Assembly (NCBI RefSeq): GCF_009856295.1
Contig: NZ_WMEU01000004.1
Location: forward strand, 310,001-374,000
Direction of reading: 5' to 3'
Origin: Pontibacillus yanchengensis
Lineage (GTDB): Bacteria > Bacillota > Bacilli > Bacillales > BH030062
Length of the DNA stretch: 64,000 bases
In this document: one piece after another, positions 28,110 through 36,782 of the stretch
Layout of the letters: each line of letters starts with the position of its first letter
Position numbering within the stretch: the stretch's first letter is position 1
Position numbers and translations under genes: made by a program
The notes under the pieces: generated by a model
Databases searched by the model: none
Seen by the model: the letters and a program-made list of their open reading frames with translations, nothing else
What the model was told of the DNA's origin: nothing

Positions 28110-28220
28110 TTAGTAACCACCATAACCGCCGCTAAATGCACCTGCTCCAATGATGATAAGCAGAATGAAAAGAACAACTACAAGAGCGAAACCTCCGCCG
28201 TATCCGTATCCTCCTGACAT
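28110..28220 (-). CDS. yjcZ: YjcZ-type tiny sporulation membrane protein
   Basis: A 36-residue protein: Gly/Tyr-rich start [11 protein letters not shown], a single hydrophobic helix of about 17 residues ([18 protein letters not shown]) and a Gly/Tyr tail ending GGYGGY. This is the tiny TM Bacillus family (YjcZ), found in spore formers and linked to sporulation. GAGGTGG lies upstream of the ATG at 28220. It is easily missed by length cut-offs. Confidence 0.88.
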   Translation of the reverse strand: MSGGYGYGGGFALVVVLFILLIIIGAGAFSGGYGGY

Positions 28221-28351
28221 CGTATCCACCTCTTTTTCATTTGTTTTTGCCTTCAAGGTTACTATATGTTGAAAATGCAAAAAGGGAAGGGCGAATGTCT
28301 ATATTTTATGACAGTAGACTTCGTGTACTGTAATGTAAAGGAAGTATCTTA

Positions 28352-28433
28352 CATGTCCAGCCCCCAGCGTCCGGCGACTAGCAAACTTCCTGCCCCTCCT
28401 AGCGATAAGTCAACATCGGACGCTTGCGCTTTC
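28352..28433. repeat. Intergenic element ending GGACGCTTGCGCTTT
   Basis: Begins TGTCCAGCCCCCAGCGTCCG and ends ACATCGGACGCTTGCGCTTT, about 80 bp. AGCGTCCG and CGGACGCT are perfect inverted arms, so the element can fold. The last bases match the end of the block at 16400-16560. Confidence 0.5.
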
Positions 28434-29425
28434 TATAATAGAAAAAATGTAAGAAGTGATAGGAGGATGGAAGTTAGGAGCATAGCCAATAATGGTTTTA
28501 AAGTTACGGTTCTTACTTTTCGTATATCAACGTTTAATCCTAATCCGCTCATCGCCATGGATAAAAGCATGGTCGTAATAAATGAAATCGTCTCAAGAGC
28601 TCCTGAAGGGACTGGGACCTGTTCACCAATCATATAACTTCCAATGAAGCTCATCGCCATAAAACCAAGTAAAAACCAAGGAAAGGCAATTGTTGTTTTT
28701 GTATCCTCATTCTTTTTTCGTCGCATCCAAAGCACAAGGAGAAAGGATAACGGAATTAACAATAAGACCCTTCCCAGTTTAGCTAAAAAGGCTAAGGCAA
28801 GTGCATCCTCACCAGCCGGTGCTGCAGCTAAAGCAACATGGGCAATCTCATGTAAACTAAGTCCCGTCCACATTCCGTATTGTTCAGCAGTGATTGGCAA
28901 GTATGGACCAACGAGTGTATAGCCAATTCCGAACAGTGTGCCTACTAATGCGATGATGCCTACGCTTAAAGCTGTATCTTCGTCTTTTGACTTTATAATG
29001 GGAGAAATAGCAGCTATGGCTGCTGCACCGCACACGCCTGTTCCTACTGCAAGAAGGAATGATATAGTCCAGTTAGCCTTTAGCCATTTAGCCAGAAGCA
29101 AGGTGATAAGAATGGAAAAGATGATGGTAATTGCTCCTCTGGCTAATAGACCTAATCCTTCCTGGAAAACAACGTCTAAGTTCAGTTTTAATCCAAATAG
29201 TATAATAGCAAGTCTTAATAATATTTTAGTAGAAAAATCAATACCGTGTTTTAGTTTAGTAGGGTAGCCCAAGAAATGTCTATACGCTACCGCTAATAAT
29301 ATAGAGGATGCTAATGGCCCTATGTGTTGAAATCCGGGAAGCTGTGCAAGTAACAATCCAGCACTTGCGAAAAGGAATGTGAGCAGGATTCCACCTGCCT
29401 GAAGCTTTGTATTTAGTCTGATCAT
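28433..29425 (-). CDS. yeiH: YeiH/UPF0324 family membrane transporter
   Basis: A 330-residue, roughly ten-span membrane protein of the YeiH family, often labelled putative sulfate exporter though the substrate is not firmly known. Family landmarks are LRLAIILFGLKLNL, the GTGVCGAAAIAA loop, WTGLSLHEIAHVALAA and the C-terminal MAMSGLGLNVDI. It is divergent from a LysR regulator across 115 bases, the same pairing as yeiE-yeiH in enterobacteria, which implies direct control. Confidence 0.85.
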   Translation of the reverse strand: MIRLNTKLQAGGILLTFLFASAGLLLAQLPGFQHIGPLASSILLAVAYRHFLGYPTKLKHGIDFSTKILLRLAIILFGLKLNLDVVFQEGLGLLARGAITIIFSILITLLLAKWLKANWTISFLLAVGTGVCGAAAIAAISPIIKSKDEDTALSVGIIALVGTLFGIGYTLVGPYLPITAEQYGMWTGLSLHEIAHVALAAAPAGEDALALAFLAKLGRVLLLIPLSFLLVLWMRRKKNEDTKTTIAFPWFLLGFMAMSFIGSYMIGEQVPVPSGALETISFITTMLLSMAMSGLGLNVDIRKVRTVTLKPLLAMLLTSILLSLLTFFLL

Positions 29426-29504
29426 GTTGATTTCCTCCGTTCATACCTTTTATATCTTAAGCGAAACGGAAGTATAAGTTAAATAAATCATGATAATATT
29501 ATAG

Positions 29505-29520
29505 ATAAGTAATCACTTAT
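29505..29520. promoter_or_regulatory. LysR-type binding palindrome
   Basis: ATAAGT-AATC-ACTTAT is a perfect 6-bp inverted repeat with a 4-base spacer, 21 bases upstream of the LysR gene and between it and yeiH. It is the likely autoregulatory and activation site. Confidence 0.55.
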
Positions 29521-29540
29521 GATTAAAGTGGGGGGATACT

Positions 29541-30425
29541 ATGAATCAATCATATCGTGTGTTTGTTGAAGTGGTAGAACGACAACATTTCTCAAGAGCT
29601 GCTGAGGCGCTGTTTATGACCCAACCTGCTGTGAGTCAGTATATAAAGGCATTAGAATCAGAGATTGGCACTCAGCTAATTGATCGCAGCCATAAAAAAG
29701 TTCGTTTAACCACAGCTGGGAGGATTGTCTATGAGCATGCGAAAGAGATGATCGGTCATCATGAAACGATGCACCATCTCATTCATGAATTGTTTCATGA
29801 GCCGACAGGGACGTTAGCTATAGGAGCAAGCTATACATTTGGGGAGTATGTATTACCTCGCATAATGGCACCACTGAGAGAACGGTTTCCTCATATTCAG
29901 CCAACTATAACCATTAGCAATACGAAAGAGATAGCAGAAAAGGTGGAAAAGATGGAGCTAGATATAGGAATTGTAGAGGGAGATATTAATCGCGAATTGC
30001 TACAAGTGGAGCATTTTGCAGAGGATTATATGCGAATTGTCGCATCATCTAACCATTCTTATACAGAGAAACTCCCTGTTACCGTGAGTGATTTAGAAAA
30101 TGAAATTTGGATAACGCGGGAATTAGGTTCTGGTACACGAGAAGCAACAGAGAGGATGTTTACCACAATAGGAATAGATCCAGCCCATCGGATGGAGTTT
30201 GGGAGTACTCAAGTCATAAAAGAATCCGTTGAAGCAGGATTAGGTGTATCTCTCGTATCGTTATGGGCGTTACGGAAAGAACTCTCCATGAATACGTTGT
30301 TTATTGTGGATGTGCCAGAAGGATATGTGAAGCGTTCCTTTTCCACTCTGTTACGAAAAAAACCAATGCAAACGAAAAACACACTCGTATTTAAAGAGCT
30401 ATTGCATGAAATGGTGAAGGAGTAA
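29541..30425 (+). CDS. LysR-family regulator of yeiH
   Basis: A 294-residue LysR regulator. The winged HTH is at residues 1-60 (VVERQHFSRAAEALFMTQPA, then VSQYIKALE), followed by a periplasmic-binding-like effector domain with GTLAIGASYTFGEYVLP. It resembles the CysL/YeiE group involved in sulfur or sulfite control, but the ligand cannot be read from sequence. GGGGGG precedes the ATG. It is divergent from yeiH. Confidence 0.85.
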   Translation: MNQSYRVFVEVVERQHFSRAAEALFMTQPAVSQYIKALESEIGTQLIDRSHKKVRLTTAGRIVYEHAKEMIGHHETMHHLIHELFHEPTGTLAIGASYTFGEYVLPRIMAPLRERFPHIQPTITISNTKEIAEKVEKMELDIGIVEGDINRELLQVEHFAEDYMRIVASSNHSYTEKLPVTVSDLENEIWITRELGSGTREATERMFTTIGIDPAHRMEFGSTQVIKESVEAGLGVSLVSLWALRKELSMNTLFIVDVPEGYVKRSFSTLLRKKPMQTKNTLVFKELLHEMVKE

Positions 30426-30717
30426 GGATATACGGTATAACTAGTTGCGAATAGTACATTTCTTTTCGAAGTTACGATTCATCGATATACTTAAAGTGAA
30501 TAGGTGTAAGTAGGTGAAATATAAGTGGTTACATAACAGCATATCTAAATATTGTCAAAAACAAAGGGGTAAGATTGATCTTTTTTAGGGAGTTATTCGA
30601 TTACTGAATAGATCCTCTTTGCTGGAGCTAAACAGCGTAAGCACCAGAAACTTACTTTCTTTTCTTATAAAATATGCTATGCTAGCCCTAATTAACTAAG
30701 AAGCAAAGGAGAATGGT

Positions 30718-31287
30718 ATGAGCGATCGGGATCTAGATTTATATAATCAGGTCCTCGAGGGGGATAAGGGAGCCTTAGAAGAGCTTTATGATAAATATGA
30801 AAAACTCCTATATTCGTTTGCCTATAAATCGTGTGGGCAAAAGGAAATGGCTGAAGAAGTCATGCAGGAAGTATTTATTAAAGTTTGGACCCAAAAGGCG
30901 ACATACGACTCGTCAAAGGGTAAGTTTTCCTCGTGGATTTTATCGGTGACCAGATTTACAAGTATTGATATCGTACGTAAGAAAGAAAACCAAAATTATT
31001 CCCTTGAAGAAGAGAGGGATACCTTGCACCAGGAAGAACCATCTGCCGAAGATTTAGCAGAGTGGAAAGAGCAAGGAGAAATCGTGCGAGAAGCAGTCAA
31101 GCAATTATCGGAAGAACAGAACAAAATCATACAATTATTTTACTTCAAAGGGTTAACCCAAAGGGAAATAGCATCATCATGCAATCTGTCTCTAGGTACC
31201 GTGAAAGGCAGGATACGTTTAGCGTTGAAACACCTTAGAAAAGAGTTATCCAACATCAAAGAGAAAGGGGGTGTAGGAGATGCATGA
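30718..31287 (+). CDS. ECF RNA polymerase sigma factor
   Basis: A 189-residue sigma-70 family ECF factor. Region 2 (about residues 20-87) includes AEEVMQEVFIKVWTQ. Region 4 (about 125-175) includes LTQREIASSCNLSLGTVKGR and IRLALKHLRK. The RskA-type anti-sigma gene overlaps its 3' end by eight bases, so the two are translationally coupled and the sigma is held at the membrane until a signal. GGAG is upstream. The regulon is unknown. Confidence 0.92.
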   Translation: MSDRDLDLYNQVLEGDKGALEELYDKYEKLLYSFAYKSCGQKEMAEEVMQEVFIKVWTQKATYDSSKGKFSSWILSVTRFTSIDIVRKKENQNYSLEEERDTLHQEEPSAEDLAEWKEQGEIVREAVKQLSEEQNKIIQLFYFKGLTQREIASSCNLSLGTVKGRIRLALKHLRKELSNIKEKGGVGDA

Positions 31288-32050
31288 ACAGTGCGATCAA
31301 CTGATTGATTATTTTAATGGTTTATTGTCTGAAGAAGAGGAACGAGAATTTGAAAACCATCTCATGTCTTGTGAGAATTGCCAAGAGGAATGGATGGAGC
31401 TTAACGAGCTTACAGAAGACCTCCCATATGCAGCAGAACCTGTAAAGCCACCAGAAGGAATGAAGGATCGTGTACTAGCTGGTGTATTTGCAGAAGAACA
31501 GCCGAACGAAACGGAAAGGGAAGCACCTGTTTCGTTTGAAGACGCAAAAGAAAAGAAAGAGGCAGCATATGCATCACCCTACACTCAAAGCGAGAGTCCA
31601 AAACGCAAGCGTTGGTTAGCTCCCGCATTAGCAGCAGCCCTGTTCTTATCGTTGGCTGGAAATCTCTACACCATATTACAAGAGGAAGAGCCGCCAGACA
31701 CGATAACGACAGATGGTATTGACCAAGTATTACAGAGTGTACAATTAGAGGGAACTGGAAGTGCAACTGCCTCCATTGTGGAACAAAAAGATACGAATAC
31801 GCTTGTGGTGAATGCGAATAAACTTGCAAATCTCCAAGGAGAGCAAGTCTATCAAGTGTGGCTAATCAAAGAAGGAAAACCGTATCGGGCAGGTAGCTTT
31901 GTTCCAAATCAAAACGGAGATGGCGCAGTAACCTACTCATTAGATAAGCTACAAAATAAAGGGAAATGGGATCAAATCGCAATATCCAAAGAACCAGATG
32001 CCACAAGTGAAACTCCACAAGGCGAGGTAATTTTAAGTTCAAAATTATAG
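31280..32050 (+). CDS. Membrane anti-sigma factor, zinc-finger plus RskA domain
   Basis: A 256-residue protein that should bind and inhibit the upstream ECF sigma. The N-terminal zinc anti-sigma motif is His27-x3-Cys31-x2-Cys34 (HLMSCENC). One transmembrane helix spans about residues 112-132. The external C-terminal RskA domain includes VYQVWLIKEGKPYRAGSF and GKWDQIAISKEP. Release probably follows proteolysis or a redox or zinc cue, as in related systems; the signal is not visible here. Confidence 0.9.
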   Translation: MHEQCDQLIDYFNGLLSEEEEREFENHLMSCENCQEEWMELNELTEDLPYAAEPVKPPEGMKDRVLAGVFAEEQPNETEREAPVSFEDAKEKKEAAYASPYTQSESPKRKRWLAPALAAALFLSLAGNLYTILQEEEPPDTITTDGIDQVLQSVQLEGTGSATASIVEQKDTNTLVVNANKLANLQGEQVYQVWLIKEGKPYRAGSFVPNQNGDGAVTYSLDKLQNKGKWDQIAISKEPDATSETPQGEVILSSKL

Positions 32051-32059
32051 TGATTGATA

Positions 32060-32092
32060 GACAACCTGGAGAAACCTCTTCAGGTTGTCTTT
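32060..32092 (+). terminator. Terminator after the sigma/anti-sigma pair
   Basis: A 13-bp stem (GACAACCTGGAGA / TCTTCAGGTTGTC) with one G-U pair and an AACC loop is followed by seven T. Confidence 0.92.
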
Positions 32093-32097
32093 TTTTA

Positions 32098-32158
32098 CGG
32101 CATCACACCCCGCCGTGGTAGCCCGTTAACGGCTGTACAGAGGTGGGGATCTGGCATC
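32098..32158. repeat. Dispersed imperfect palindrome, copy 5
   Basis: Contains CACCCCGCCGTGGTAG, a central CGTTAACG and GTGGGGATCTGGCATC. It follows a terminator, as does copy 4. Read on the opposite strand it begins GATGCCAGATCCCCAC. Confidence 0.6.
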
Positions 32159-32228
32159 GTAACACATTCGTTAGTTTGAAGGTATTTAGGATAATGGTAT
32201 GTTAGATAGCAAGAGAGGAGACGATACA

Positions 32229-33671
32229 ATGGCCGAATCAGATGTGGTAGTCGTATGGTTTCGGCAAGACTTACGATTACAGGATCATAAGGCGCTTTAT
32301 TATGCTTTAAAAGATGCAGAGCAATACAACCGTTCCATAATCGCGGTTTTTCATATACATCCTGCGCTAAACGAGTCGTTTACGGTACGTCATGATTATT
32401 TTTTTCGTACGGTGGAAGATGTAGCCCAGCAGGCTCAGGAATATAATATCCCCTTCCACTTTATCGAAGGAGAGACAGAAGATGCATTTCGGGATCTCCT
32501 TGAGAAGGTACCTACGGTTAAGTCTGTGCATTTCAATTTGGACGAAGTAGGTTTTGGCCGTAAGCGGGATGAACATATGAATCATTGGCTTGAGACAGAA
32601 GGAGTACAGGTACATCGGTATATAGACGCTCATATCCATGGTGCAGAGGAAGTGGAGAAACCAGATGGAGGCTTCTATTCTGTGTTCACGCCTTATTATC
32701 GAAAGTGGAGTTCATTAAATAAGCCGGCCGTCTTCAATGTGGATAAACAAAAGTTGCAGCAATACGGTGCTGATTTCAGTAAACATTTTGAGGGCGGTAG
32801 TGAGGCATTTCAAAACCTGCTCCAAAAGTGTTCGAGGGAATGGAACCATATTGGGGAGAAATCAGCTATTCAACGCCTGGTCTATTTCTTGCATAACAAA
32901 GTGAAGGCATATGAAGAGGAACGTGATTTTCCGGCAAAACGGGCCACGAGTATGATTTCACCGTATTTAAAATGCGGCGTTCTCTCACCTCGGACGGTTT
33001 ATCATCAAGCAATGGAAGTACAACAAGAGTACGGTGAAGCAAAAGGGTTGGAGACGTTTGTTTCGGAAATTGCATGGAGGGACTTTTACAATATGATCTA
33101 CTACGTCCATCCAAACTGCAAGGATGAAGAAATTAGCTCAAAATACAAACAAATCGATTGGAATCAAGACCAAGAGCTCTTTGAGAAATGGAAAAATGGG
33201 GAGACAGGTTTTCCAATCGTAGATGCAGCTATGAAACAAATCAATGAGATTGGCTGGATGCATAATCGCCTCCGTATGGTTGTTGCCTCCTTTTTAACAA
33301 AGGATTATTTGATGGATTGGCGTAAAGGAGAGCGTTATTTTCAGAATCAACTGATTGACTATAACCCAGCTTCTAACATTGGTGGATGGCAATGGGCCGC
33401 TTCTACAGGAACAGACGCTGTGCCTTACTTTCGTGTTTTTAACCCTATTCGTCAATCGGAGCGCTTTGACCCTGAGGGAGAATTTATAAAAAGTTACCTA
33501 CCAGCACTGAAAAACGTTCCAAAAAAATACATCCATGAACCTTCCAAAATGACGGAGGCGGAACAGGAGAAGTATGACTGTATCATTGGAAAAGACTATC
33601 CTGAGCCGACCGTTGATCATAAAGTCATGCGCAAGAAAGCAATCGCAATGTTTGAGGGTAATGAGGAGTAG
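32229..33671 (+). CDS. phr: Deoxyribodipyrimidine (CPD) photolyase
   Basis: Uses blue light and FADH to split cyclobutane pyrimidine dimers. The N-terminal antenna domain starts VVVWFRQDLRLQDHKAL. The FAD domain carries EIAWRDFYNMI, GFPIVDAAMKQINEIGWMHN and RLRMVVASFLTKD, then WQWAASTGTDAVPYFRVFNP, the class I photolyase signature. It is 480 residues. The ATG at 32229 has GAGGAG eight bases upstream; the frame extends to 32199 without a good site. It is a single gene. Confidence 0.95.
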   Translation: MAESDVVVVWFRQDLRLQDHKALYYALKDAEQYNRSIIAVFHIHPALNESFTVRHDYFFRTVEDVAQQAQEYNIPFHFIEGETEDAFRDLLEKVPTVKSVHFNLDEVGFGRKRDEHMNHWLETEGVQVHRYIDAHIHGAEEVEKPDGGFYSVFTPYYRKWSSLNKPAVFNVDKQKLQQYGADFSKHFEGGSEAFQNLLQKCSREWNHIGEKSAIQRLVYFLHNKVKAYEEERDFPAKRATSMISPYLKCGVLSPRTVYHQAMEVQQEYGEAKGLETFVSEIAWRDFYNMIYYVHPNCKDEEISSKYKQIDWNQDQELFEKWKNGETGFPIVDAAMKQINEIGWMHNRLRMVVASFLTKDYLMDWRKGERYFQNQLIDYNPASNIGGWQWAASTGTDAVPYFRVFNPIRQSERFDPEGEFIKSYLPALKNVPKKYIHEPSKMTEAEQEKYDCIIGKDYPEPTVDHKVMRKKAIAMFEGNEE

Positions 33672-33689
33672 CGGAACTGCTGGGTTAGG

Positions 33690-33750
33690 GGCACGCATAT
33701 CGAAAGGAAATCCGTGCATAACGATAGAGAAACTCCGCATAAAAAGAACC
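33690..33750. repeat. Degenerate short tandem repeat
   Basis: Units GCATATCGAAAGGAAATCC, GCATAACGATAGAGAAACTC and GCATAAAAAG recur with a period of about 22-26 bases, flanked by GGGTT and AACCC. The surrounding gap (33672-33859) shows no gene. Confidence 0.35.
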
Positions 33751-33859
33751 CAATCCGACTCTTCCTAAAGCATTAGCTAGGAGGGGGCTTGTGCTGGTCA
33801 TGCATCCCAATTTATGAAATAATAGATAAAAAGAAAACTAGTGTATAGGGGGAGAAATG

Positions 33860-35101
33860 ATGGAACCAACGCAACAACAGTTAGAGAAATATGCAGATTT
33901 AGCGATACATACAGGTGTCAATCTTCAAGAGGGGCAAGCGATTATGATCAATGCTCCGGTTGAGAGTGCTGATTTCGTTCGCACAGTAGCTCGTAAGGCG
34001 TATGAAGCTGGTGCGAAGGATGTTCATGTGAGATGGAATGATGAAGACTTAACATATTTAAAAATGAAGCATGCACCTATGGAAGTGCTAGAGAATGTAG
34101 CTCAGTGGAAAGTAGATGAAGTGATGAGCTATGCGAAGGATGGAGCGGCTATTCTATCTATCTATGCACCAAATCCAGATTTATTAAAAGATATTGATCC
34201 GGAGCGTGTCGCGGCTACGAATAAGGCGAGCGGTCAGGCGTTGAAAGAATATCGTCAGTACATTATGAATGATAAAGTAGCATGGTCTATTGTTTCCGTT
34301 CCAACCGAAAACTGGGCGAGGAAAATATTTCCAGAGTTAGATGTTAACGAAGCAATCGATCAGTTATGGGATAAGATTTTCCAAATCACTCGTGTAGATC
34401 AAGAGGACCCAATTCAAGCTTGGGAAGAGCACAATGCGACGCTACGTAAAGCGCGTGAATATTTAAATCAAAAACAATACAAGAAGCTTGTGTATAAAGC
34501 ACCAGGTACAGACTTATCTGTTCAGCTTGTAGACAACCATATATGGCACGGTGGAGATACGAAAACACAACAAGGTGTGAAGTTCAATCCTAATATGCCA
34601 ACAGAAGAAGTATTCACGATGCCTCACAAAGATGGTGTAAATGGTACCGTTACGAGTACGAAACCATTAAACTATGCAGGTAACTTAATCGAAAACTTCA
34701 CCTTAACCTTTGAGAACGGTAAAGTCGTAGATTTTAAAGCAGAAAAAGGGGAAGAGACGTTGAAGCTCCTATTAGATACGGATGAAGGAGCACGTCATCT
34801 TGGTGAAGTAGCACTAGTGCCACATCACTCACCAATCTCTCAATCAGAGCTTATTTTCTTTAACACACTATATGACGAGAACGCTTCTTGTCACCTTGCA
34901 TTAGGTGGAGCATATCCTACCAATATAAAAGGCGGCTCTGATATGAATGATGAAGAAAAAGCAAGCCATGGAGTAAATGACAGCATGGTGCACGAAGACT
35001 TCATGATGGGATCAGCTGATATGGACATTGATGGTGTTCTAGAAGATGGTACAACGGAACCTGTTTTTCGTAACGGGAACTGGGCTATCGACTTCGACTA
35101 A
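33860..35101 (+). CDS. M29 family metalloaminopeptidase
   Basis: A 413-residue cytoplasmic aminopeptidase of the AmpS/PepS (thermophilic aminopeptidase) family, removing N-terminal residues from peptides. Metal ligands are expected in MPTEEVFTMP, RHLGEVALV, SCHLALGGAYP and MVHEDFMMGSADMDIDG, all present in order. Two adjacent ATGs (33857, 33860) follow GGGGGAG; the second has better spacing. It is monocistronic. Confidence 0.92.
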   Translation: MEPTQQQLEKYADLAIHTGVNLQEGQAIMINAPVESADFVRTVARKAYEAGAKDVHVRWNDEDLTYLKMKHAPMEVLENVAQWKVDEVMSYAKDGAAILSIYAPNPDLLKDIDPERVAATNKASGQALKEYRQYIMNDKVAWSIVSVPTENWARKIFPELDVNEAIDQLWDKIFQITRVDQEDPIQAWEEHNATLRKAREYLNQKQYKKLVYKAPGTDLSVQLVDNHIWHGGDTKTQQGVKFNPNMPTEEVFTMPHKDGVNGTVTSTKPLNYAGNLIENFTLTFENGKVVDFKAEKGEETLKLLLDTDEGARHLGEVALVPHHSPISQSELIFFNTLYDENASCHLALGGAYPTNIKGGSDMNDEEKASHGVNDSMVHEDFMMGSADMDIDGVLEDGTTEPVFRNGNWAIDFD

Positions 35102-35124
35102 TCGAATATAGAGTCCTAATAAGC

Positions 35125-35157
35125 AAGCTCAGAGTTCAACGAAACTCTGAGCTTTAT
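35125..35157. terminator. Terminator between convergent genes
   Basis: The perfect 12-bp stem AAGCTCAGAGTT / AACTCTGAGCTT has a 6-base loop. The T tail is short on the plus strand (TTTATT). Confidence 0.75.
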
Positions 35158-35172
35158 TAATGTAGAAAATAT

Positions 35173-35976
35173 TCATGTTTTCCCACTATCTTCAATAATA
35201 GAACGAATAATATGTATCGAGTCCCATTCATGGTTCGAATAATGGGTGAGACTAGGCACTTTTGGAAAGAGTTCTTGATTGATTTCTTCCATCGTCATCC
35301 CTTTTGCATATCGCTCGTGTACGTTCCCACTTAGTTCTTCGAGGTAATGTAGCTTCTTCGTAAACATAGATCTCCCGTCTAAGTGATAACCAGAATGAGA
35401 ACAGTACATCTCTTGAAAATCGTAGGATAGAACTTTGCGAATAGAAGCTATGATTGTAGGTATGGATTCGTCTTTCATTATAATCTTCGTCTTCGGTGTG
35501 ATAAATAAATCGCCGGAGAACAGTGCGCCTGTTTGTTTATTCAATAAGCAAACGTGGTTTTCTTGATGACCAGGAGTATGGATGATATCCCAAGTGTACT
35601 GTCTTGACTCAATGGAATCACCATAAGGGCGGGCTTGAAAAGGTGGTCGGACCCCCCATAATGTCTGTCTGTATTCCGGATAGGTAGCTTTTTGCGCACA
35701 AGCTTCAATGGACTGGGGGTGAATATAGATAGGGAGTTGTTTTTCCTGCTGTAGCCAAGCTGCAGTACCAGTATGATCCTCATGATTGTGGGTTAAGCTG
35801 ACAAAATCAATGTCGCTTTCTTCATAAAAAGGAATCAGTTCATCTAATAAACGATAGGCACTCGTATCAATCAACATACCATCGACAAGATACTGGTACA
35901 CAGACATGGTGAAGTCCTGATAAGATACCTTTCCTAATATAGATTGGACACCATTATACTTCTCAATCTTCATCAT
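35173..35976 (-). CDS. Metallo-beta-lactamase-fold hydrolase
   Basis: A 267-residue MBL-fold protein. The metal motif is HNHEDH (in SLTHNHEDHTGTAAW), followed by IIHTPGHQENH, the LFSGDLFI aspartate and the late CSHSGYH histidine. Substrate is unknown; the fold covers glyoxalase II, lactonases and nucleases. The frame opens 15 bases earlier, but GAAGGGG (35983-35989) best fits the ATG at 35976. Confidence 0.8.
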   Translation of the reverse strand: MMKIEKYNGVQSILGKVSYQDFTMSVYQYLVDGMLIDTSAYRLLDELIPFYEESDIDFVSLTHNHEDHTGTAAWLQQEKQLPIYIHPQSIEACAQKATYPEYRQTLWGVRPPFQARPYGDSIESRQYTWDIIHTPGHQENHVCLLNKQTGALFSGDLFITPKTKIIMKDESIPTIIASIRKVLSYDFQEMYCSHSGYHLDGRSMFTKKLHYLEELSGNVHERYAKGMTMEEINQELFPKVPSLTHYSNHEWDSIHIIRSIIEDSGKT

Positions 35977-36095
35977 ACATTTCCCCTTCATAAAAGAGCT
36001 TTTATTTACTTTAACATAATTTGAAAATATAGGAAGTTGTAACTAAAAAACACTCTGATTCAAGTGGAATCAGAGTGTTTAATACACGTAATCTA

Positions 36096-36413
36096 TTAAG
36101 CGGTCGTCATTTTCAACCCTACAATCCCAATAATAATACATGACATGAATAAAAGCCTTGTCCATTCTTTCGAGTCTCTGAAAAAAATCATCCCAATTAA
36201 AACGGTCCCAAGCGAACCAATGCCTGTCCATACCCCATAAGCAGTACTGATTGGCAACGTTTCAATGGCTTTAGAGAGAAGATAGAAGTTCACTCCACCT
36301 GCAATAAACATGAGAACCATGTAAAATTTATTGCGAAACCCATCCGAAAGCTTCAGCAACGTAACTCCAGTGACCTCTGCAAACCCTGCTAGGATAAGTT
36401 GTATCCATGCCAT
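36096..36413 (-). CDS. SMR-family efflux subunit B
   Basis: A 105-residue, four-helix small multidrug resistance protein. The essential membrane Glu is residue 13 in LILAGFAEVTGV, followed by LKLSDGF and the STAYGVWTGIGSLGTVLIG loop. It overlaps the partner's stop codon by one base (TAATG), so the two are made together and probably form a heterodimer like YkkCD or YvdRS. Such pairs export guanidinium or quaternary cations. Confidence 0.88.
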   Translation of the reverse strand: MAWIQLILAGFAEVTGVTLLKLSDGFRNKFYMVLMFIAGGVNFYLLSKAIETLPISTAYGVWTGIGSLGTVLIGMIFFRDSKEWTRLLFMSCIIIGIVGLKMTTA

Positions 36414-36763
36414 TAGTTCGTCACCTCGCTTTTGTTTTGTTCCTCACTTTTGTCTGTAAATTTCAAGCCAATAATTCCTATTACGAGTAATAGTATGAAG
36501 AAAACCTTCCATACGTTCATCATATCTGGAGTCATAACAAATTCGATGACAACAGCACCGATTGTTCCTATACCTGTAAATACAGCGTAGGCTGTCCCAA
36601 CAGGTAGAGCTTCCATTGATTTGGATACAAAATAAAAGCTAATGACAATCGCAACTACGGTTACAACACTTGGAATGAGATTCGTAAATCCATCTGAAAG
36701 TTTCATGCTGAGAACCCAAATAATTTCGATTAATCCTGCGATCAATACATATGTCCATGCCAT
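36413..36763 (-). CDS. SMR-family efflux subunit A
   Basis: A 116-residue SMR protein with conserved Glu13 (VLIAGLIEIIWV), the SDGFTN motif and LPVGTAYAVFTGIGTIGAVV. The C-terminal tail after helix 4 is longer and charged (TDKSEEQNKSEVTN). It is the first gene after the TetR regulator with 19 bases between. The order TetR-SMR-SMR matches yvdT-yvdS-yvdR of B. subtilis. The guanidinium-exporter subtype is possible but not proven. Confidence 0.88.
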   Translation of the reverse strand: MAWTYVLIAGLIEIIWVLSMKLSDGFTNLIPSVVTVVAIVISFYFVSKSMEALPVGTAYAVFTGIGTIGAVVIEFVMTPDMMNVWKVFFILLLVIGIIGLKFTDKSEEQNKSEVTN

Positions 36764-36782
36764 CTATGATCCCTCCTGCTTG

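Noticed and set aside
28266..28637. Plus-strand 123-codon frame
   Set aside because: It overlaps an intergenic repeat and the 3' end of yeiH on the other strand; its composition is that of antisense shadow.
28644..29267. Two plus-strand frames of 92 and 109 codons
   Set aside because: They are antisense to the clear YeiH membrane protein and mirror its codon periodicity.
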